From Hepsetus odoe (lineage: Eukaryota; Chordata; Actinopteri; Characiformes; Hepsetidae), in the NCBI GenBank assembly GCA_017165825.1, contig CM029369.1, positions 13,205,824 through 13,269,823 of the forward strand: DNA of 64,000 nucleotides, given 5' to 3'. The position numbers and the translations under genes are program-made. A model generated the notes under the pieces. The model was not told where the DNA came from. It saw nothing but the letters and a program-made list of their open reading frames with translations, and did not search any database. Shown in pieces: positions 1 through 11,600 of the stretch (its first letter is position 1; each line of letters opens with the position of its first letter).

Positions 1-2870
1 AGGAGGAGGAGGAAGGCATGTCCAGAGGGAGGAGAGGAGAAAGAAGAGGAAGGGAGTAGAAGTGAAGGTAGGAACTTTGAATGTTGGCAGCATGACTGGT
101 AAAGGTAGACATTTTGTGTGTGCAAGAGACTAGATGGAAGGGAGTAAGGCCAGGTGTATTGGAGGAGGGTTTGAATTGTTTTACCATGGTGTGGATGGAA
201 GGAGGAATGTAGTAGGTGTTATCCTGAAGGAAGAGCATGTGGAGAGTGTTTTGGAGGTGAAAATGGTGTCAGATAGGGTGATGAGTTTGAAGCTGGAAGG
301 TGTGATTTAATTGTTAATGCTTATGCCCCACAAGGTGGTTGTGAGATGGAGGAGAGAGAAGTATTCTGGAATGAGTTAGATAAAGTGATAGAGAGTTTAC
401 CCAGGGGAGAGAGAGTGGTGATTGGTGCAGATTTTAATGGACTTGTTGGTGAAAACAGAGGTGAGGAGGAGGTAATGGGTAGATACGGTGTCAAGGAGAG
501 GAATGCTGAAGGTCAGATGGTTGTAGATTTTGCAAAAAGGATGGAAATGGCTGTAGTTAATGCTTATTTTAGGAAGAGGGAGGCGCATAGGGTGATATTT
601 AAGAGTGGAGGAAGATGCACACAGGTCTTATATACTTTGCAGGAGGGTCAGTCTGAAGGAGATTGGAGACTGCAAAATAGTGACAGGGGAGAGTATAACT
701 ATACAGCATAGGATGGTGGTCTGTAGGATGACCTTGGAGGTAAAGAAGAAGTGGAAAGTGAGGGCACAGTCGAGGATCAAGTGGTGGAAGCTGAAGAAGG
801 AGGACTACAAGATGGAATTTAGGCAGGAGTTAACACGGGCACTGGGAGGTGGAAGAGCTACCAGATTGCTGGGAAACTACTGCAGAAGTGATAACTGCCT
901 AGAAATGTACTTGGTGTGACATCTGGAAGGAAGAAGGAGGATAAGAAAACCTGGTGGTGGAACCCAGAAGTCCAGGAGTGTATGCAGAAAAAGAGGGAGG
1001 CAAAGAGAAAGTGGGACAGTCAGAGAGATGAAGAAAGTAGACAGGTGTACAAGGAGGTGAAGTGCAGGGTGATGAAAGCAGTGGCGAAGGCTAAAGATAA
1101 GGTGTTTGGGGAATTGTATGAGAGGTTGGACAATAAAGAGGAAGAAAAGGACCTTTACCGATTGGCTAGACAGAGAGACAGAGCTGGGAAAGATGTGCAG
1201 TAGGTCAGGGTGACTAAGGATAAAAATGGTAATGTACTCACAGGTGAACAGAACATGTTGAGCAGGTGGAAGGAGTACTTTGAGGGGCTGATGAATAAAG
1301 AGAATGAGAGAGAGAGAAGATTGGATGCTGTGAGGATAGTGAACCAGGAAGTGCAGCAAATAAGCAAGATGGAAGTAAGGGTAGCAATGAAGAGGATGAA
1401 GAATGGAAAGCCTGTTGGATGACATACCAGTGGAAGCATGGAGATGTTTAGGGGAGATGGCAGTTGAGTTTCTGACCAGATTGTTTAACACAATCTTAGA
1501 AAGTGAGAGGATGCCTGAGGAGTGGAGATGAAGTGTACTGGTACCGATTTTCAAGAAAAAGGGTGATGCACAGAGCTGAAGTAACTATAGAAGGATAAAG
1601 CTGATCAGCCACATCATGAATCCATGGGAAAGAGTAGTGGTAGATAGGATAAGAAAAGAGGTGAGGATTAGTGAACAGCAGTATGGTTTTATGCCGAGAA
1701 AGAGCACTACAGATTCAATGTTTGCTCTGAGGGTGCTGATGGAGAAGTACAGAGAAGGTCAGATGGCATTGCATTGTGCCTTTTTGGACTTGGAGAAAGC
1801 ATATGACAGGCTGCTTAGAGAGGAGCTGTGGTTTTGTATGAGGAAGTCAGGTGTAACAGAGAAGTATGTGAGAGTAGTTCAGGATATTTATGAGGGCAGT
1901 GTGACAGTAGTGAGATCTGCAGTAGGAGTGATGGATGCATTTAAGGTAGAGGTTGGATTACTTCAAGGATCAGCACAGTAATGGACAGATTGACAGATGA
2001 GGTTAGACAGGAGTCCCTGTGGACGATGATGTGTGCTGATGATATTGTGATATGCAGCGAGAGTAGGGAGCAGCTTGAGGAGAACCTGGAGTGATGGAGA
2101 TATGCTCTCGAGGAATGAAACTGAGCAGGACACAGACAGAATACATGAGTGTAAACAAAAGTGGAGAGGTTAGGATGCAGGGAGTGGAGCTGAAAATGTG
2201 GAGGAGTTCAGAGTAACGGCGAGTGTAGAAGAGAGGGGAAGAAGAGAGTGCAGGCAGGTTGGAATGGGTGGAGAAGAGTGGCGTGATTTGTGACAGATTG
2301 TTACCAGCAAGAATAAAAGGGAAGCTTTATAGGACAGAAGTGAGACCAGTTATTTTGTATGGGTTGGAGTGATTTGTGACAGATTGTTACCGAATAAAAG
2401 GGAAGGTTTATAGGACAGTAGTGAGACCAGCTATGTTGTACGGGTTGGAGATGGTGGCACTGACAAAAAGACAGGAAGCGGAGCTGGAGGAGTCAGAATA
2501 AAAGATGCTGAGATTTTCATTGGATGTGACAAGAATGGACAGGATTAGAAATGAGTATATTAGAGGGACAGCTCAGGTTGGACTGTTTAGAGACAAAGTT
2601 AGAGAAGCAAGCTTGTTTTGGTTTGGACATGTCAAGTGGAGAGATGAGGATTATATTGGGAGGAGGATGTTGAAGATGGAGCTACCAGGAAAGAGGAAAA
2701 GAGGAAGACCAAAGAGGAGTTTTATGGACATGGTGAGAGAGGACATGCAGGTTGCTGGTTTGAAGGAGGAAGATGCAGAGGACCAGAAGAAATGGATATG
2801 GATGATCCGCTGTGGCAACCCCTAAACAGGAGCAGCTGAAAGAAAAAGAAGCAGAAGAATGGTTGGAAAA
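1..2870 (+). mobile_element. Degenerate non-LTR retrotransposon (LINE, APE/RT type, RTE-like), 5' end outside the window
   Basis: A LINE copy in sense orientation, broken into several frames. Fragments in order: an apurinic endonuclease-like part (346-711, with VIGADFNGLVG), a linker (about 720-1420), reverse transcriptase (1616-1981, with QQYGFMPRKSTTDS and LDLEKAYDR), the catalytic box CADDIVIC near 2032-2055, and a C-terminal part (2505-2825, with RIRNEYIRGTAQVG and GRPKRS, ending MIRCGNP). A short AAG-rich tail follows. Frameshifts and stops occur throughout. A piece of RT is missing between GLLQGSAQ and the CADD box. About 85 bp is tandemly duplicated (2283-2368 and 2369-2450). It cannot encode a working protein. 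The clade assignment (RTE-like) is from memory of fish elements and is less certain than the LINE call. Confidence 0.93.
2283..2450 (+). repeat. Imperfect tandem duplication inside the LINE
   Basis: Two adjacent copies (2283-2368 and 2369-2450) both begin GTGATTTGTGACAGATTGTT and end near GGGTTGGAG. The second copy lacks four bases and differs at several positions. The duplication lies in the C-terminal part of the LINE reading frame and adds to its inactivation. Confidence 0.9.
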
Positions 2871-3129
2871 CAACCAGAGAAATGAAGCAAGGACCATGGG
2901 TAACCAAGGCAACTGATGCTTTTATGAATGCAACACTTGAAAAAGAGTTTTAATGTATTGAAAAGTTAATACTATATGATATTAAAATGATAGAACACAG
3001 TTTGCTGCAGTTTAAAGTGTATGACACTTTATAGGCTACTACAGGTCAACGTGCCCATGCTGTGCCTATCCACCACTTAAGTACCCACAATGGGCATTTG
3101 AGCATCAAAACTATATGATCTTCAAGTTG

Positions 3130-3650
3130 ATAGAAGATCAACTGGTCTGATTAATAAGGTATTCTGGTATGTCATGTGCATGGCTGGTTGCATGTGTGTT
3201 CCTTACCTGGTGAAGTGATGGCACCAGGATAAACTATGGGAAGATGGCAAGCCGGAAGAGACAGTGTGATTTACTGGGGACATTAAACATAGAAGCCTTG
3301 GGTCCTGGCATTTATGTGGTTGTTAATTTAACATATGCCACCTAACATTGTTGCAGTACACCCATTCATGGCAAAGCTATTTCCTAATGGCACTGGTCTT
3401 ATTTAGCAGGGGAATTCACCAGGTCACACTCCAGAAATATGTCAAAGTTTTTTAACAATCTGAAGAGCATGACAGAGTTCAGTTTCTCCCAGTCTCTCTG
3501 CTGCTAATGTCTTAGTGCCAGATATCACAGCACATCCTCAGAGGTATTTCTGAGTCCATACCTCAATGAATTCGAACTGTTTCTGCAAATCAGGATATAC
3601 ACAATATTAAACAGGTGATATTAGTGTTATGGCTGATTGGTGCATGGATT
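3130..3650 (+). mobile_element. Tc1/mariner-like transposon remnant, 3' half of transposase
   Basis: Degraded sequence that parallels the copies near 16.83-17.58 kb and 33.94-34.44 kb. Shared phrases include CTGCTAATGTCTTAGTGCCAGA, AGCACATCCTCAGAGG and a closing ATGGCTGATTGGTGCAT. In a sense frame these phrases give Tc1-like transposase C-terminus, but stops and indels abound. No intact terminal inverted repeat pair was found. Confidence 0.7.
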
Positions 3651-4877
3651 TATGATTTTTTGTCCATATTTTAATGATTTATTTTTTCGCAGCCACAAAA
3701 TGAAGTTATAATTATAGGACAAGCTAAAACAAACCTACTCTACTATGTAAGATGGCAGGCGATGAGCATAATGTCTCTCTCAATGGCCTAGCTCGTCTTT
3801 GTCTCCTAGTGGGGGGATGTGCTGCAGTACTGCTGCTCTCCAGCAGGGGGAGTATCTGCTTATATCTGAGCCCTGTCTGCTACAGGGTCAGTCAGACGCT
3901 TAAAACAAGTAAAGACACTGCTGTAATTTTTTACTTTTATTATTTTAAAACTCTCCCTAATCTGTTTATACCCATATTTACGAAATTAAAATTTTAATTT
4001 TATTTTTTTGTTTGTCAATCATCCTGTTTTTGGCCAATCGTGAAAAAAATATCAGAAAATCCTAATTGATTAATAAAAGTGTGAAAATATGTATAATCAA
4101 TAAATAAGTAAATTAATCTAATAGGTCTCATTGCATGAGCAGCCAAGGGATTAATTTACAAAAGGATTACCTTGAATAAAATCTGAACAATTTGTCTGAA
4201 TGATCCTAGTAGTTTAGTTTAAATGTCACTGATAATACATTTGAATTTGGGTTTTTTTTGGCCTTTGTATCATTCAGTCTGGATCCTAACAGATGTGGAC
4301 TCTAATTGTTTCTTGAAACATAATTAAGCCTATGTTGCATGCTAATGGCCTTGAAGAGAATTCTTACTAGATTAGATTTTGACTTACACTTGCATAGATT
4401 ATATCAGTAGAGGTAGAAGAGCCAGCACATATTCACATTATGTAGCTGTTTAGGGCCCATTAGCGAAAGGGATTCTGTATGATGCAAACTGTTTTCTTTT
4501 GAAGCCTGCATGGCAAGCAGGAAACAGTTACTTAAGCACCCTCTGGCTTCTTTGAGACTTGCCATCCCGCTTGAAGAAGTTACTGGAGAGTTCACACTGT
4601 TGTAAGTGATTTTCTATTAATCTCACCTCTCTCAGTTAGCAGAGCACAGGCTGAGCACTCTCAGTGAGGTGCGAGGTGGAGAACCAATGAGTTTAATTTG
4701 TTTGTGTTGTCTCTATGTCTCTAAGCATAGTTAAACCATCCTGCACTCTGTGGGAACAGAGCATTTTAGAGGAAAAGCAGTGCTAAATGTACAATCCTAG
4801 CAAATGCTGTGGCTTAGCAGGGTTAAGTGCTGTATAGCACTGTACACTCTCGAGTACTGAGACACAAGGGATTCATC

Positions 4878-4879
<2 letters not shown>
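3651..4879. other. Intergenic, no recognised gene
   Basis: AT-rich unique-looking sequence. Short open frames (for example 3752-3997 and 4404-4595) show no recognisable motif and are taken as chance. The unit at 4385-4615 has no obvious repeat and could be non-coding conserved DNA, which cannot be judged here. Confidence 0.6.
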
Positions 4880-4944
<65 letters not shown>

Positions 4945-4949
4945 ACACA
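4880..4949. repeat. (CA)n microsatellite
   Basis: About 70 bp of almost pure CA dinucleotides with one G interruption, followed directly by a C-run. Confidence 0.98.
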
Positions 4950-6309
4950 ACATTGTCTCCCCCCCTCAGACTTTAGACTCTAAAAGTTTAGAGCTTTATG
5001 CACAGTAGTAAGATCATTTCCAGAAAGGATTAATATTACTTCATGATTTCATTGCCAGAATTTAAATTGTTTTATTAAACAGTTCAAGACTTAGCTAATA
5101 TGACAAAATTAAGCAAACATTACATCCATTAATAAGGTGTTTGACTAGGATAGAAGTGAAGATCATAAGGCTGAGTTCAGTGTTTTCAACACATTTGCTT
5201 TAGAAGTCCCCTTTGTGTCCTTATGGGGGGGCGCTGGCTCTTGGACCAAAGTCAACAATAAGAGTCCGTTTGCTGTTTTTGTAAACTCCATCCTGACCAA
5301 TTCAGCCTTACATTTCCCCATTATAGAAAGAAACTAATGAGCTGAACAGACCTGCCTGATCCTGCTGGGTGGAAATGGATATGCCTCATGTGTGTGTGTG
5401 CACAAATGCAGTGGTCACGTCAGTGTAGACTGATTATGTGGAAGTTGAATTTCCGTAGAGTACGGAAAGTGTATATTGAAACATTCAACCACCCCCCCAA
5501 CAGAAAAAGTGTGTGTGGATATACATACAAAAAATCCTTGCTTTATGATCACATATCACAATGGTAGCTCACACACAAGGACACAGTATGTGTGTATGAT
5601 AACATCAGCTTAACCCACAGCTTCAGGTCAGTGAAATCTCCTAAATCTATACCCATGCCATAAATCCATAACCCATTTCTTAAGATTTGTCATATTTTCA
5701 TCAAATTGTGACAATGAAGTGTAAATCAGAATGTATTTACAGTGAGTAAAGGTACAGTGTCTAACTCTGATTTGCTCTGTATTGCTTTGCAATTCCATAA
5801 AGTTTGAATTACTGGCAAAATCTTCAGTTGTACACACAGTTAATGAAAAAAGAGTTTCCATGTCCAGCTTCAGCTGACCAGCCATAGATTCCTTATTTAG
5901 AATCAAGCATCAATCCCATTGTCCAGCTCCTTATAAAATTTGGTTGTATTATAACCTTGTGGTTGTTCCAGCTGATGCAGATTAAATGCACAGTTATTGA
6001 AATATCACTTATGTTTAGAAATGTTACACTTTTCGCGTGATGTGGGCCCTTTAAGAGCAACACCTGGAATCTGTGGTCAATTCTGAGCTTTTAAACAGGG
6101 TGAAATCATATTTGTATAGCAGCAAATGACCCCTGCTTCAGCTGCCCATTCAGTGACTCCTTATTCACATTCAACCAACAAGCCCATTGCTCAGCTCAAT
6201 ATCAAATTTTAGCAATAAAAATAGACTTATACAGTTTCTATACATGTAAATATTAAAACACATGTACATTAGAATTATGTAATTAATTATGTGGGCATTT
6301 AAAGATGTT
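4950..6309. other. Intergenic, no recognised gene
   Basis: Low-complexity AT-rich DNA. A motif around 5975-6120 recurs near 6850-6985 (shared GTTATTGAAATATCAC and ACACTTTTC, then GACAGGGTGAAATCA-like words), so part of this stretch is an unnamed interspersed or locally duplicated repeat. No coding signal. Confidence 0.6.
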
Positions 6310-6985
6310 CTGCACCAGTTAAAACAGGGAGCAATTGTTAGGTGGTACCTTGCTCAGGGGTGCCTCAGGGCAACCTATTGGTCTGGGATTCAAACCCAAT
6401 ATCTTACAATCGTTAGGCCATGTCCATAACCACCAGCACACAGCTGCCCCCAGATGTTTTTGTCTGCATTTAACCCATTCACCAAGTGTAGTAGTAGGGG
6501 CCCATACATCCAACGCCTGGGGAGCAGTGATTTGGATGATACCTTGCTCAAGGGTACCACATAGCAACCTACTGGTTCAGAGCTCAAAGCTGAGCCTGAC
6601 CATTAAGCCACCACTCCCCCTATGATAGACTGGAAAAAAAGATTCTATTTTAGAGCTAAGGACAAGCATGTTTTCCCTCTGAAATGAAAATAGACTTGAA
6701 CAGACATGTTCAACACAAACCTGTTCTTATCAGATTCTCAGCTTCTGCAACAGAATCAATATACAGCACATCAAAATAGTCCAAAAATAATAATGAAAGA
6801 AAAGAGACCTTATCATGTCTGATTATCAGTTGCACAAGCCTGTGCAGAACAAATGCCGAGTTATTGAAATATCACCTATGTTTAAAAATTTTACACTTTT
6901 CCCTTGATGTGGACCATTTAAGAACAACACCAATGCTCTGTGACTTTTTGGACAGGGTGAAATCACACCATTGTAATGTTTGTAT
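5975..6985 (+). repeat. Local direct repeat, two diverged copies (about 5975-6120 and 6845-6985)
   Basis: Both copies carry AGTTATTGAAATATCAC, a TTTACACTTTTC-like word, GATGTGG, TTTAAGA, CAACACC and an AGGGTGAAATCA word in the same order, ending with GTATAGCAGCAAAT. The pair brackets the SINE-like segment at 6.3-6.6 kb. It may be one old element split by insertion, or a duplication. Confidence 0.7.
6335..6622 (-). mobile_element. Degenerate tRNA-derived SINE copies, antisense, about two units
   Basis: Contains ACCTTGCTCAGGGGTGCCTC and later ACCTTGCTCAAGGGTACCAC, the same phrase seen in the better SINE copies at 14.7-15.0 and 31.9 kb. Each is followed by GCAACCTA, a degraded B-box region and TTAGGCCA / TTAAGCCACCACTCCCCC. 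That is two decayed tRNA-head regions read on the minus strand. The tRNA-like parts are too decayed to be tRNA genes. Confidence 0.75.
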
Positions 6986-7286
6986 AGCAGCAAATTATTT
7001 TACAATGCTAACTAATGGTTTGAACAAAAAATAGGTGAAAAAAATCAGACACCCACTACATGTCCAGAATGTTGTTTGATTTCACAAGGAGTTAGCAGCA
7101 GACAAATGTTTTACATTAGTGTTGAATACAAAATATGTTTATATGCATGACAAGCTTTAAAGTTGGATCTGGATCTACAATCTGCTTACAATCTACATTT
7201 TGACATAATTCACATGTTTGTTTAAGTGAGCTACAATAAATGTTTTTATTTTCCCATTTAATTGTAATTGCCAGTGATAACTAACT
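6623..7286. other. Intergenic, no recognised gene
   Basis: AT-rich. It holds the second copy of the local repeat described at 5975-6985. No open frame or RNA signal was recognised. Confidence 0.6.
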
Positions 7287-7505
7287 GGGGTGGCGGTGGT
7301 CTAGTGGTAGGGTACTTGCCTACGGACCTCTGGATCAAGAGGTCCCCAGTTCGAATCCCACTTCTAGCACTACCACCACTGGGTCCCTGAGCAAGACCCT
7401 TAACCCTGAGTTGCTCCAGGGGGACTGTCCCTGTAATTAGAACATGTAAGTCGCTCTGGATAAGAGCGTCTGCTAAATGCCGTAAATGTAATTGTAAATG
7501 TAAAT
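7287..7505 (+). mobile_element. tRNA-derived SINE (sense)
   Basis: A tRNA-like head carries an A box (TGGTCTAGTGG near 7296) and a B box (GTTCGAATCCC near 7350). The body contains GAGCAAGACCCTTAACC, and the tail GCTCTGGATAAGAGCGTCTG CTAAATGCC is widespread in fish genomes. It ends in short TGTAAATG-type repeats. The copy is well preserved. A related copy is at 10868-11050. Confidence 0.9.
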
Positions 7506-7689
7506 AACTACATATTTAAAAGATCAAAGGGGAAGTGTTGTAGAGTTTTCCCAATTAAATTGTTACGTTTTAAATCAAGTCACTCAACAAGGTAAGTTGT
7601 GAAAAGTTAAAATTGTGGCAACGGCAGGAGTCAAGTGTCTGAAGATATTGTCTAATGACTCCCTCACTCACTCATTTCCATAGACGCTA

Positions 7690-7795
7690 GCTAATTAGCG
7701 TTGTGGAGGGGGGGGTGCTGGAGCCTATCCCAGCTCTCACAGGGCAAAAGGTCGAGGAAACACCCTGGACAGGTCACTAGTCCATCGTATGGAAG
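7690..7795 (-). mobile_element. SINE fragment (antisense), same family as 14.66 kb
   Basis: A G-run followed by TGCTGGAGCCTATCCCAGCT, CACAGGGC and CACCCTGGACAGGTCACTAG TCCATCG matches the body of the SINEs at 14661-14885 and 31828-32060. The tRNA-like head is missing. Confidence 0.85.
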
Positions 7796-9083
7796 ATACC
7801 AGACTGAGCAGATACTTTGCATGAGGACAAAGATCAGTAGCAGACATACACATGCACGCACACACAGTAAAGGTTGATTTTCCCATGGCCAGAGATGACC
7901 GTAGACTGATTTCAGTGTTGTATTTAGGGTTCTGAATACAGCCAGAGGCCAGACAGCACTGTTTTAACTTGCTGTGACACACAAACCACTCTGTTCATCC
8001 AGTCTGTAATTTAATCCATGTCTGGCTCTTTGCACAGCCAAACACACAAAACCCTGAAAGAATCCACATCCACATATCTGCGACCATTATCTATCAATTA
8101 AATTGTGTGTGTTCTGCTCGGTGCTCTGTGCCATGCTACACTCTCTGACCAAGGGCTGAACTCTCACATACTCGTGGAAAACACAGTCAGCTAGCGCACG
8201 CTCGTTTGTCATGCTGCACGCTGACAGTAAAAGGTCATCGGCTCCCATCGCTGCGAGCCAGAAACAGCAGCCTCCATATTACCCAGCACTATGGATTTGT
8301 CTAAGACTGGGAAGATGAAGACACAGACACAGACACAGACACAGAAACAGACACACACACACATATGCACATTGCTTTATCTAATCTAGGCCAACTATCT
8401 GTGGGTCTACCTCCCAGGCGGCTAAAGTAAAGGGGAAAAATTCATGCATTTTACACTATAGTTTTTGTGCATGCATCCATCTTTTAATTATCTGCCCTTA
8501 ATACTGAGTTTTAAATGAGGACTTCAGCCTTGAAAATCAATAATGCAAGTCTAGACCAGTGAACAAAAGACATATGGCTATGCAAATGAGGTGACATTTT
8601 AATGCCCTCCTGTTCACCTCTGGCTATCCTACTCTGTTTCTCCTCGGTTACTGCCGTATCAAAACCCTCTGAATGCCCTATTAAAGATCCCCTCAGCCAG
8701 CACAAGGCAACACTATCTGGCAAACTCTGTGTTCTTTCTCTCTCTCTTTTCACATTCGCTCTCTCTGCTCACACTTACAAGTATAATTTCCAAGTTCAAG
8801 CATCGAGGGCCAAGAAAAATACCATCACTTAAAAACCAGGTCAAGTGGTAAAAGGTACAAGATGTAGACTTCCGTCCAGTTTTTTGTTCTTTTTTTTTCT
8901 TCTTCACAATCCTGAGGTTAAAGCAATTCATTGTGGCTTTATGTTTTTATATTTCATAGCTTAGGCTTTATTGCTGGATTAGAGGCACCTTGTATAAAGT
9001 GTGTTAGATTATTCTCTTCTGTCCCCAGTCCACCTCAGTCTTGATTATGAGGCTATAGTGCCTCTCACGCAGTCTGCTCTTGG
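7796..9083. other. Intergenic; possible conserved non-coding block near 8120-8290
   Basis: No gene recognised. Short CAGACA and CA runs lie near 8320-8362. The 8120-8290 part is non-repetitive, GC-moderate and contains TGACAG followed by AAAAGGTCA, unlike the AT-rich surroundings. That is only a hint of regulatory constraint. Confidence 0.5.
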
Positions 9084-9115
9084 CTCTGCTCTGCTCTGCT
9101 CTGCTCTGCTCTGCT
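9084..9115. repeat. (CTCTG)n tandem repeat
   Basis: About six perfect CTCTG pentamers end in GCTGGGG. An apparent reading frame across it is an artefact of the repeat. Confidence 0.97.
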
Positions 9116-9604
9116 GGGGATGAATGGGGGAGAAGGGAGGAAACAGGAGCTTACACATCACGCGCAAATGGTCAAGTTCCTGGCCCCCTCCTCCCTGGCT
9201 GGCATGATTTAGTAGAGGCTCGCTCTTCCTGCCATTATTTGTCCGGTGAAGCAACGCTGTGCACTGAGGGAGCTGCCTGGTGCCTTGACCCGAAGGGGCC
9301 GGCCACACTGCTGCTTGCAGTTCAACTCCACTCTGCCCACTGTTAACCCTCTGCATTCCAGCACTTACCCTAACACCTTACAGGGCTCAGGCCTCGGTAT
9401 CTTTTTATTGAAAGTCAAAGGTAAATAAAACATAAAATAAGTAAAAGAAAAACACATTCAATTTAATGAGTACTGAATCTGATTTGTGAGTTTTTTTACT
9501 TCTTAAGAATATCGGCATACATGCAGCCTGTTTGTAAATATAATAATGTTTATATAAACATATCATAATTCTAATTATATATAATTACCCCATAATAATT
9601 ATTA
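9116..9604. other. Intergenic, no recognised gene
   Basis: GC-richer block (9116-9400), then AT-rich DNA. Overlapping short frames on both strands carry no family motif. Confidence 0.5.
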
Positions 9605-9805
9605 CATATAAGAATCCCAGGCCAGTAGATTGCCCTGAGGTGCCCTTTTGCAAGGTACCGTCCCTATCACTGCACCCCAGATGCTTTAAATAGCTGCCCC
9701 CTGCAGCACAGTATGTAAGGGTGAAAAGCGGTGGCTGCATTTAATTGTGTTTCACTGTGTGCTGTGTTGTGTTTCACAATGACAAAAATAGTCAATTAAA
9801 AAAAC
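9605..9805 (+). mobile_element. SINE fragment, lacking tRNA head (same family as 27.9 kb)
   Basis: GAATCCCAGGCCAGTAG, TTTGCCCTGA-type, CAAGGTACC and AAATAGCTGCCCCCTGC, ending TTTCACAATGACAAA and AGTCA, parallel the copy at 27915-28140. The head before the B box is missing, so it is 5' truncated. Confidence 0.85.
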
Positions 9806-9810
9806 AAAAA

Positions 9811-9811
<1 letters not shown>

Positions 9812-9841
<30 letters not shown>

Positions 9842-9873
9842 GCTTCTTCTGTTTCTTCTTCTTCTGCTTCTTC
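9812..9873. repeat. (TTC)n trinucleotide repeat
   Basis: About 60 bp of CTT/TTC units with scattered G interruptions, directly after an A-rich SINE tail. It may have grown from that tail. Confidence 0.95.
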
Positions 9874-10048
9874 TTATTTACTCATTTACTTGTGCATTAT
9901 GTAATTATTGCTTCATGATTTATCCTCAGTTCCATCATACTGAGTTACAAATTAAGAATAATATTTCACATTAACAAGATTTCTGCACTTATCGCCTGAG
10001 AAAGAATGGGGAACATGATGGTGATGAAGATTTCTCTGATCTTTTCGT

Positions 10049-10052
<4 letters not shown>

Positions 10053-10079
<27 letters not shown>

Positions 10080-10080
10080 G
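10053..10080. repeat. (AC)n microsatellite
   Basis: Roughly 13 AC units following TATATAC. Confidence 0.97.
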
Positions 10081-10319
10081 TACACTACAGGCCAGACATT
10101 TTGGACGACCCCAAATAAAGAAAAAGATATTTGGGGTGTTTGCATGTTTGCATGTTTGCATGCTTTTCCAAATAGTTATTACAAGTACATATTAGAATAT
10201 CCTTTTTCAGTATTTTATAGCCAGCACTGACACATTGTTAAGCCAGAACCCCTCAATATATTGGTTTTGAAGAAGACAGATCAAGTCTGTCTTTACTGTA
10301 TTAACATTCATTTTGGAAT

Positions 10320-10830
10320 TCTATTAACTAATGTCAGAACTAAAAATGCTGCCAGAAAAGTGTTCAGGACTGGGAGCACTTCTTTTGGATGATTAATTTT
10401 AGTTCATTTTAGTTGTTTGAGGTTAGCCAAAGGGTTTATGTCAGGCAGCTGATAAAGGAAAGAACAAGAAAAGAATTTATTGTTCCTATAGTGAAACTTG
10501 GAAGTGGATCAGTGACAGTCTGGGGGAGGAAAATGTGTAGACTTGGTCCAAATTATTAACAAAAATAAAAAATTATCACTCAGTTCTTCAAAAACACACA
10601 AAGGCATTGAAAAAAAGTTAATTTTTCAGCTGAAAAAGAAGAGAAAAATGTTTTGAAAATTATGGGTTGGCTTCCCCATTCTGCAGATCTTTGAGCTGGC
10701 CATTGATGCAGAATGGCACAAGCTGGACCGACAACTGTTTGCATGCTTGAAAAGGTGCTGGGGGTTTGAGCACAAATTATTTCCAAAAAAGGTGGAAAGG
10801 ATGCTGTTAATCTGTGCCTCTGCAATAACG
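10320..10830 (+). mobile_element. Probable Tc1-like transposon remnant, heavily decayed
   Basis: The segment CTATAGTGAAACTTGGAAGT GGATCAGTGACAGTCTGGGG fits the Tc1 transposase stretch usually read as PTVKHGGGSVMVWG. Later phrases (GAATGGCACAAGCTGGACCG) fit less clearly. Stops in all frames. The limits are guesses. Confidence 0.5.
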
Positions 10831-10867
10831 ACAAGGGGTATTTTGATGAAACTCATACTTAAGCACC

Positions 10868-11050
10868 TGCAATGGCAGTTGTGGTGGTCTAGAGGTAGAA
10901 CACCCACCTTGAACCAAGAGGTCGCAGGTTAAAATCCCACTTCCAGCACTACCACCATTGGGTTCCGAAGCAAGACCCATAATTCCAACTTGCTCCCTGT
11001 AATTAGGACATGGGAGTATCTTTAAAAAAGAGTATCTGCTTATTGCTGTG
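10868..11050 (+). mobile_element. tRNA-derived SINE, diverged copy (sense)
   Basis: Parallels 7287-7505: GTGGTGGTCTAGAGGTAG (A box), AAGAGGTCGCAGGTTAAAAT CCC (decayed B box), CACTTCCAGCACTACCACCA, GCAAGACCC and CCTGTAATTAGGACATG. More mutated than the 7.3-kb copy. Confidence 0.88.
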
Positions 11051-11169
11051 CAATTGTTAAATGGTTACAGTCTGTATAAGTTCAGTATTCACACTGAACT
11101 TCAAAACCACTCTTAAATTAGTTTTTATTTTCTTGCATTGAAGTAAAAAAACCCTGTTCCTTTCATTTG

Positions 11170-11172
<3 letters not shown>
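11051..11172. other. Intergenic spacer
   Basis: Short AT-rich spacer between a SINE and a TA repeat. Nothing recognised. Confidence 0.6.

Positions 11173-11215
<43 letters not shown>
11173..11215. repeat. (AT)n microsatellite
   Basis: About 21 uninterrupted AT units. Confidence 0.98.
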
Positions 11216-11218
<3 letters not shown>

Positions 11219-11545
11219 TTTAAGTATAGCGTTAAACTAAAATTTAATAACATTTTTATTCATGTACAACAGAAGTTATATTAGTGTATGTTAAAAACAT
11301 TGAGAATTGACAGCACTGAAAGGGAGGGACATGATAATGTTGTGGCTGTTAAAACCAGACAACCATTTTAAATATCACTTAAAATTATTTTGTTTATGGT
11401 TCAACACTAAGCTCTAAAGGATACGTGGGATGTCAATCACCTTGATGCATTTGATGCATTGTGTATTTATATTAAACAGTGTAGAGGACCAATCTTACCT
11501 TAATGGGATCTGCAGTGGTGCTGTTTATTATAACTAGAGTTCAAT

Positions 11546-11547
<2 letters not shown>
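11216..11547. other. Intergenic, no recognised gene
   Basis: AT-rich. GATGCATTTGATGCATTG near 11441 is a short direct repeat. Nothing else seen. Confidence 0.6.
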
Positions 11548-11581
<34 letters not shown>

Positions 11582-11600
11582 TGTGTGAGTGTGTGTGTGT
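11548..11600. repeat. (GT)n microsatellite with GA interruptions
   Basis: GT dinucleotides with two GA breaks near the end. Confidence 0.97.

Noticed and set aside
4880..4949. CRISPR-like or telomere-like tandem array
   Set aside because: Simple dinucleotide microsatellite without spacers; the genome is vertebrate.
7287..7360. tRNA gene (A and B boxes present; also at 14.8, 27.9 and 32.0 kb)
   Set aside because: The boxes sit in the heads of SINEs with characteristic bodies, tails and target-site duplications, not in cloverleaf-competent free-standing genes.
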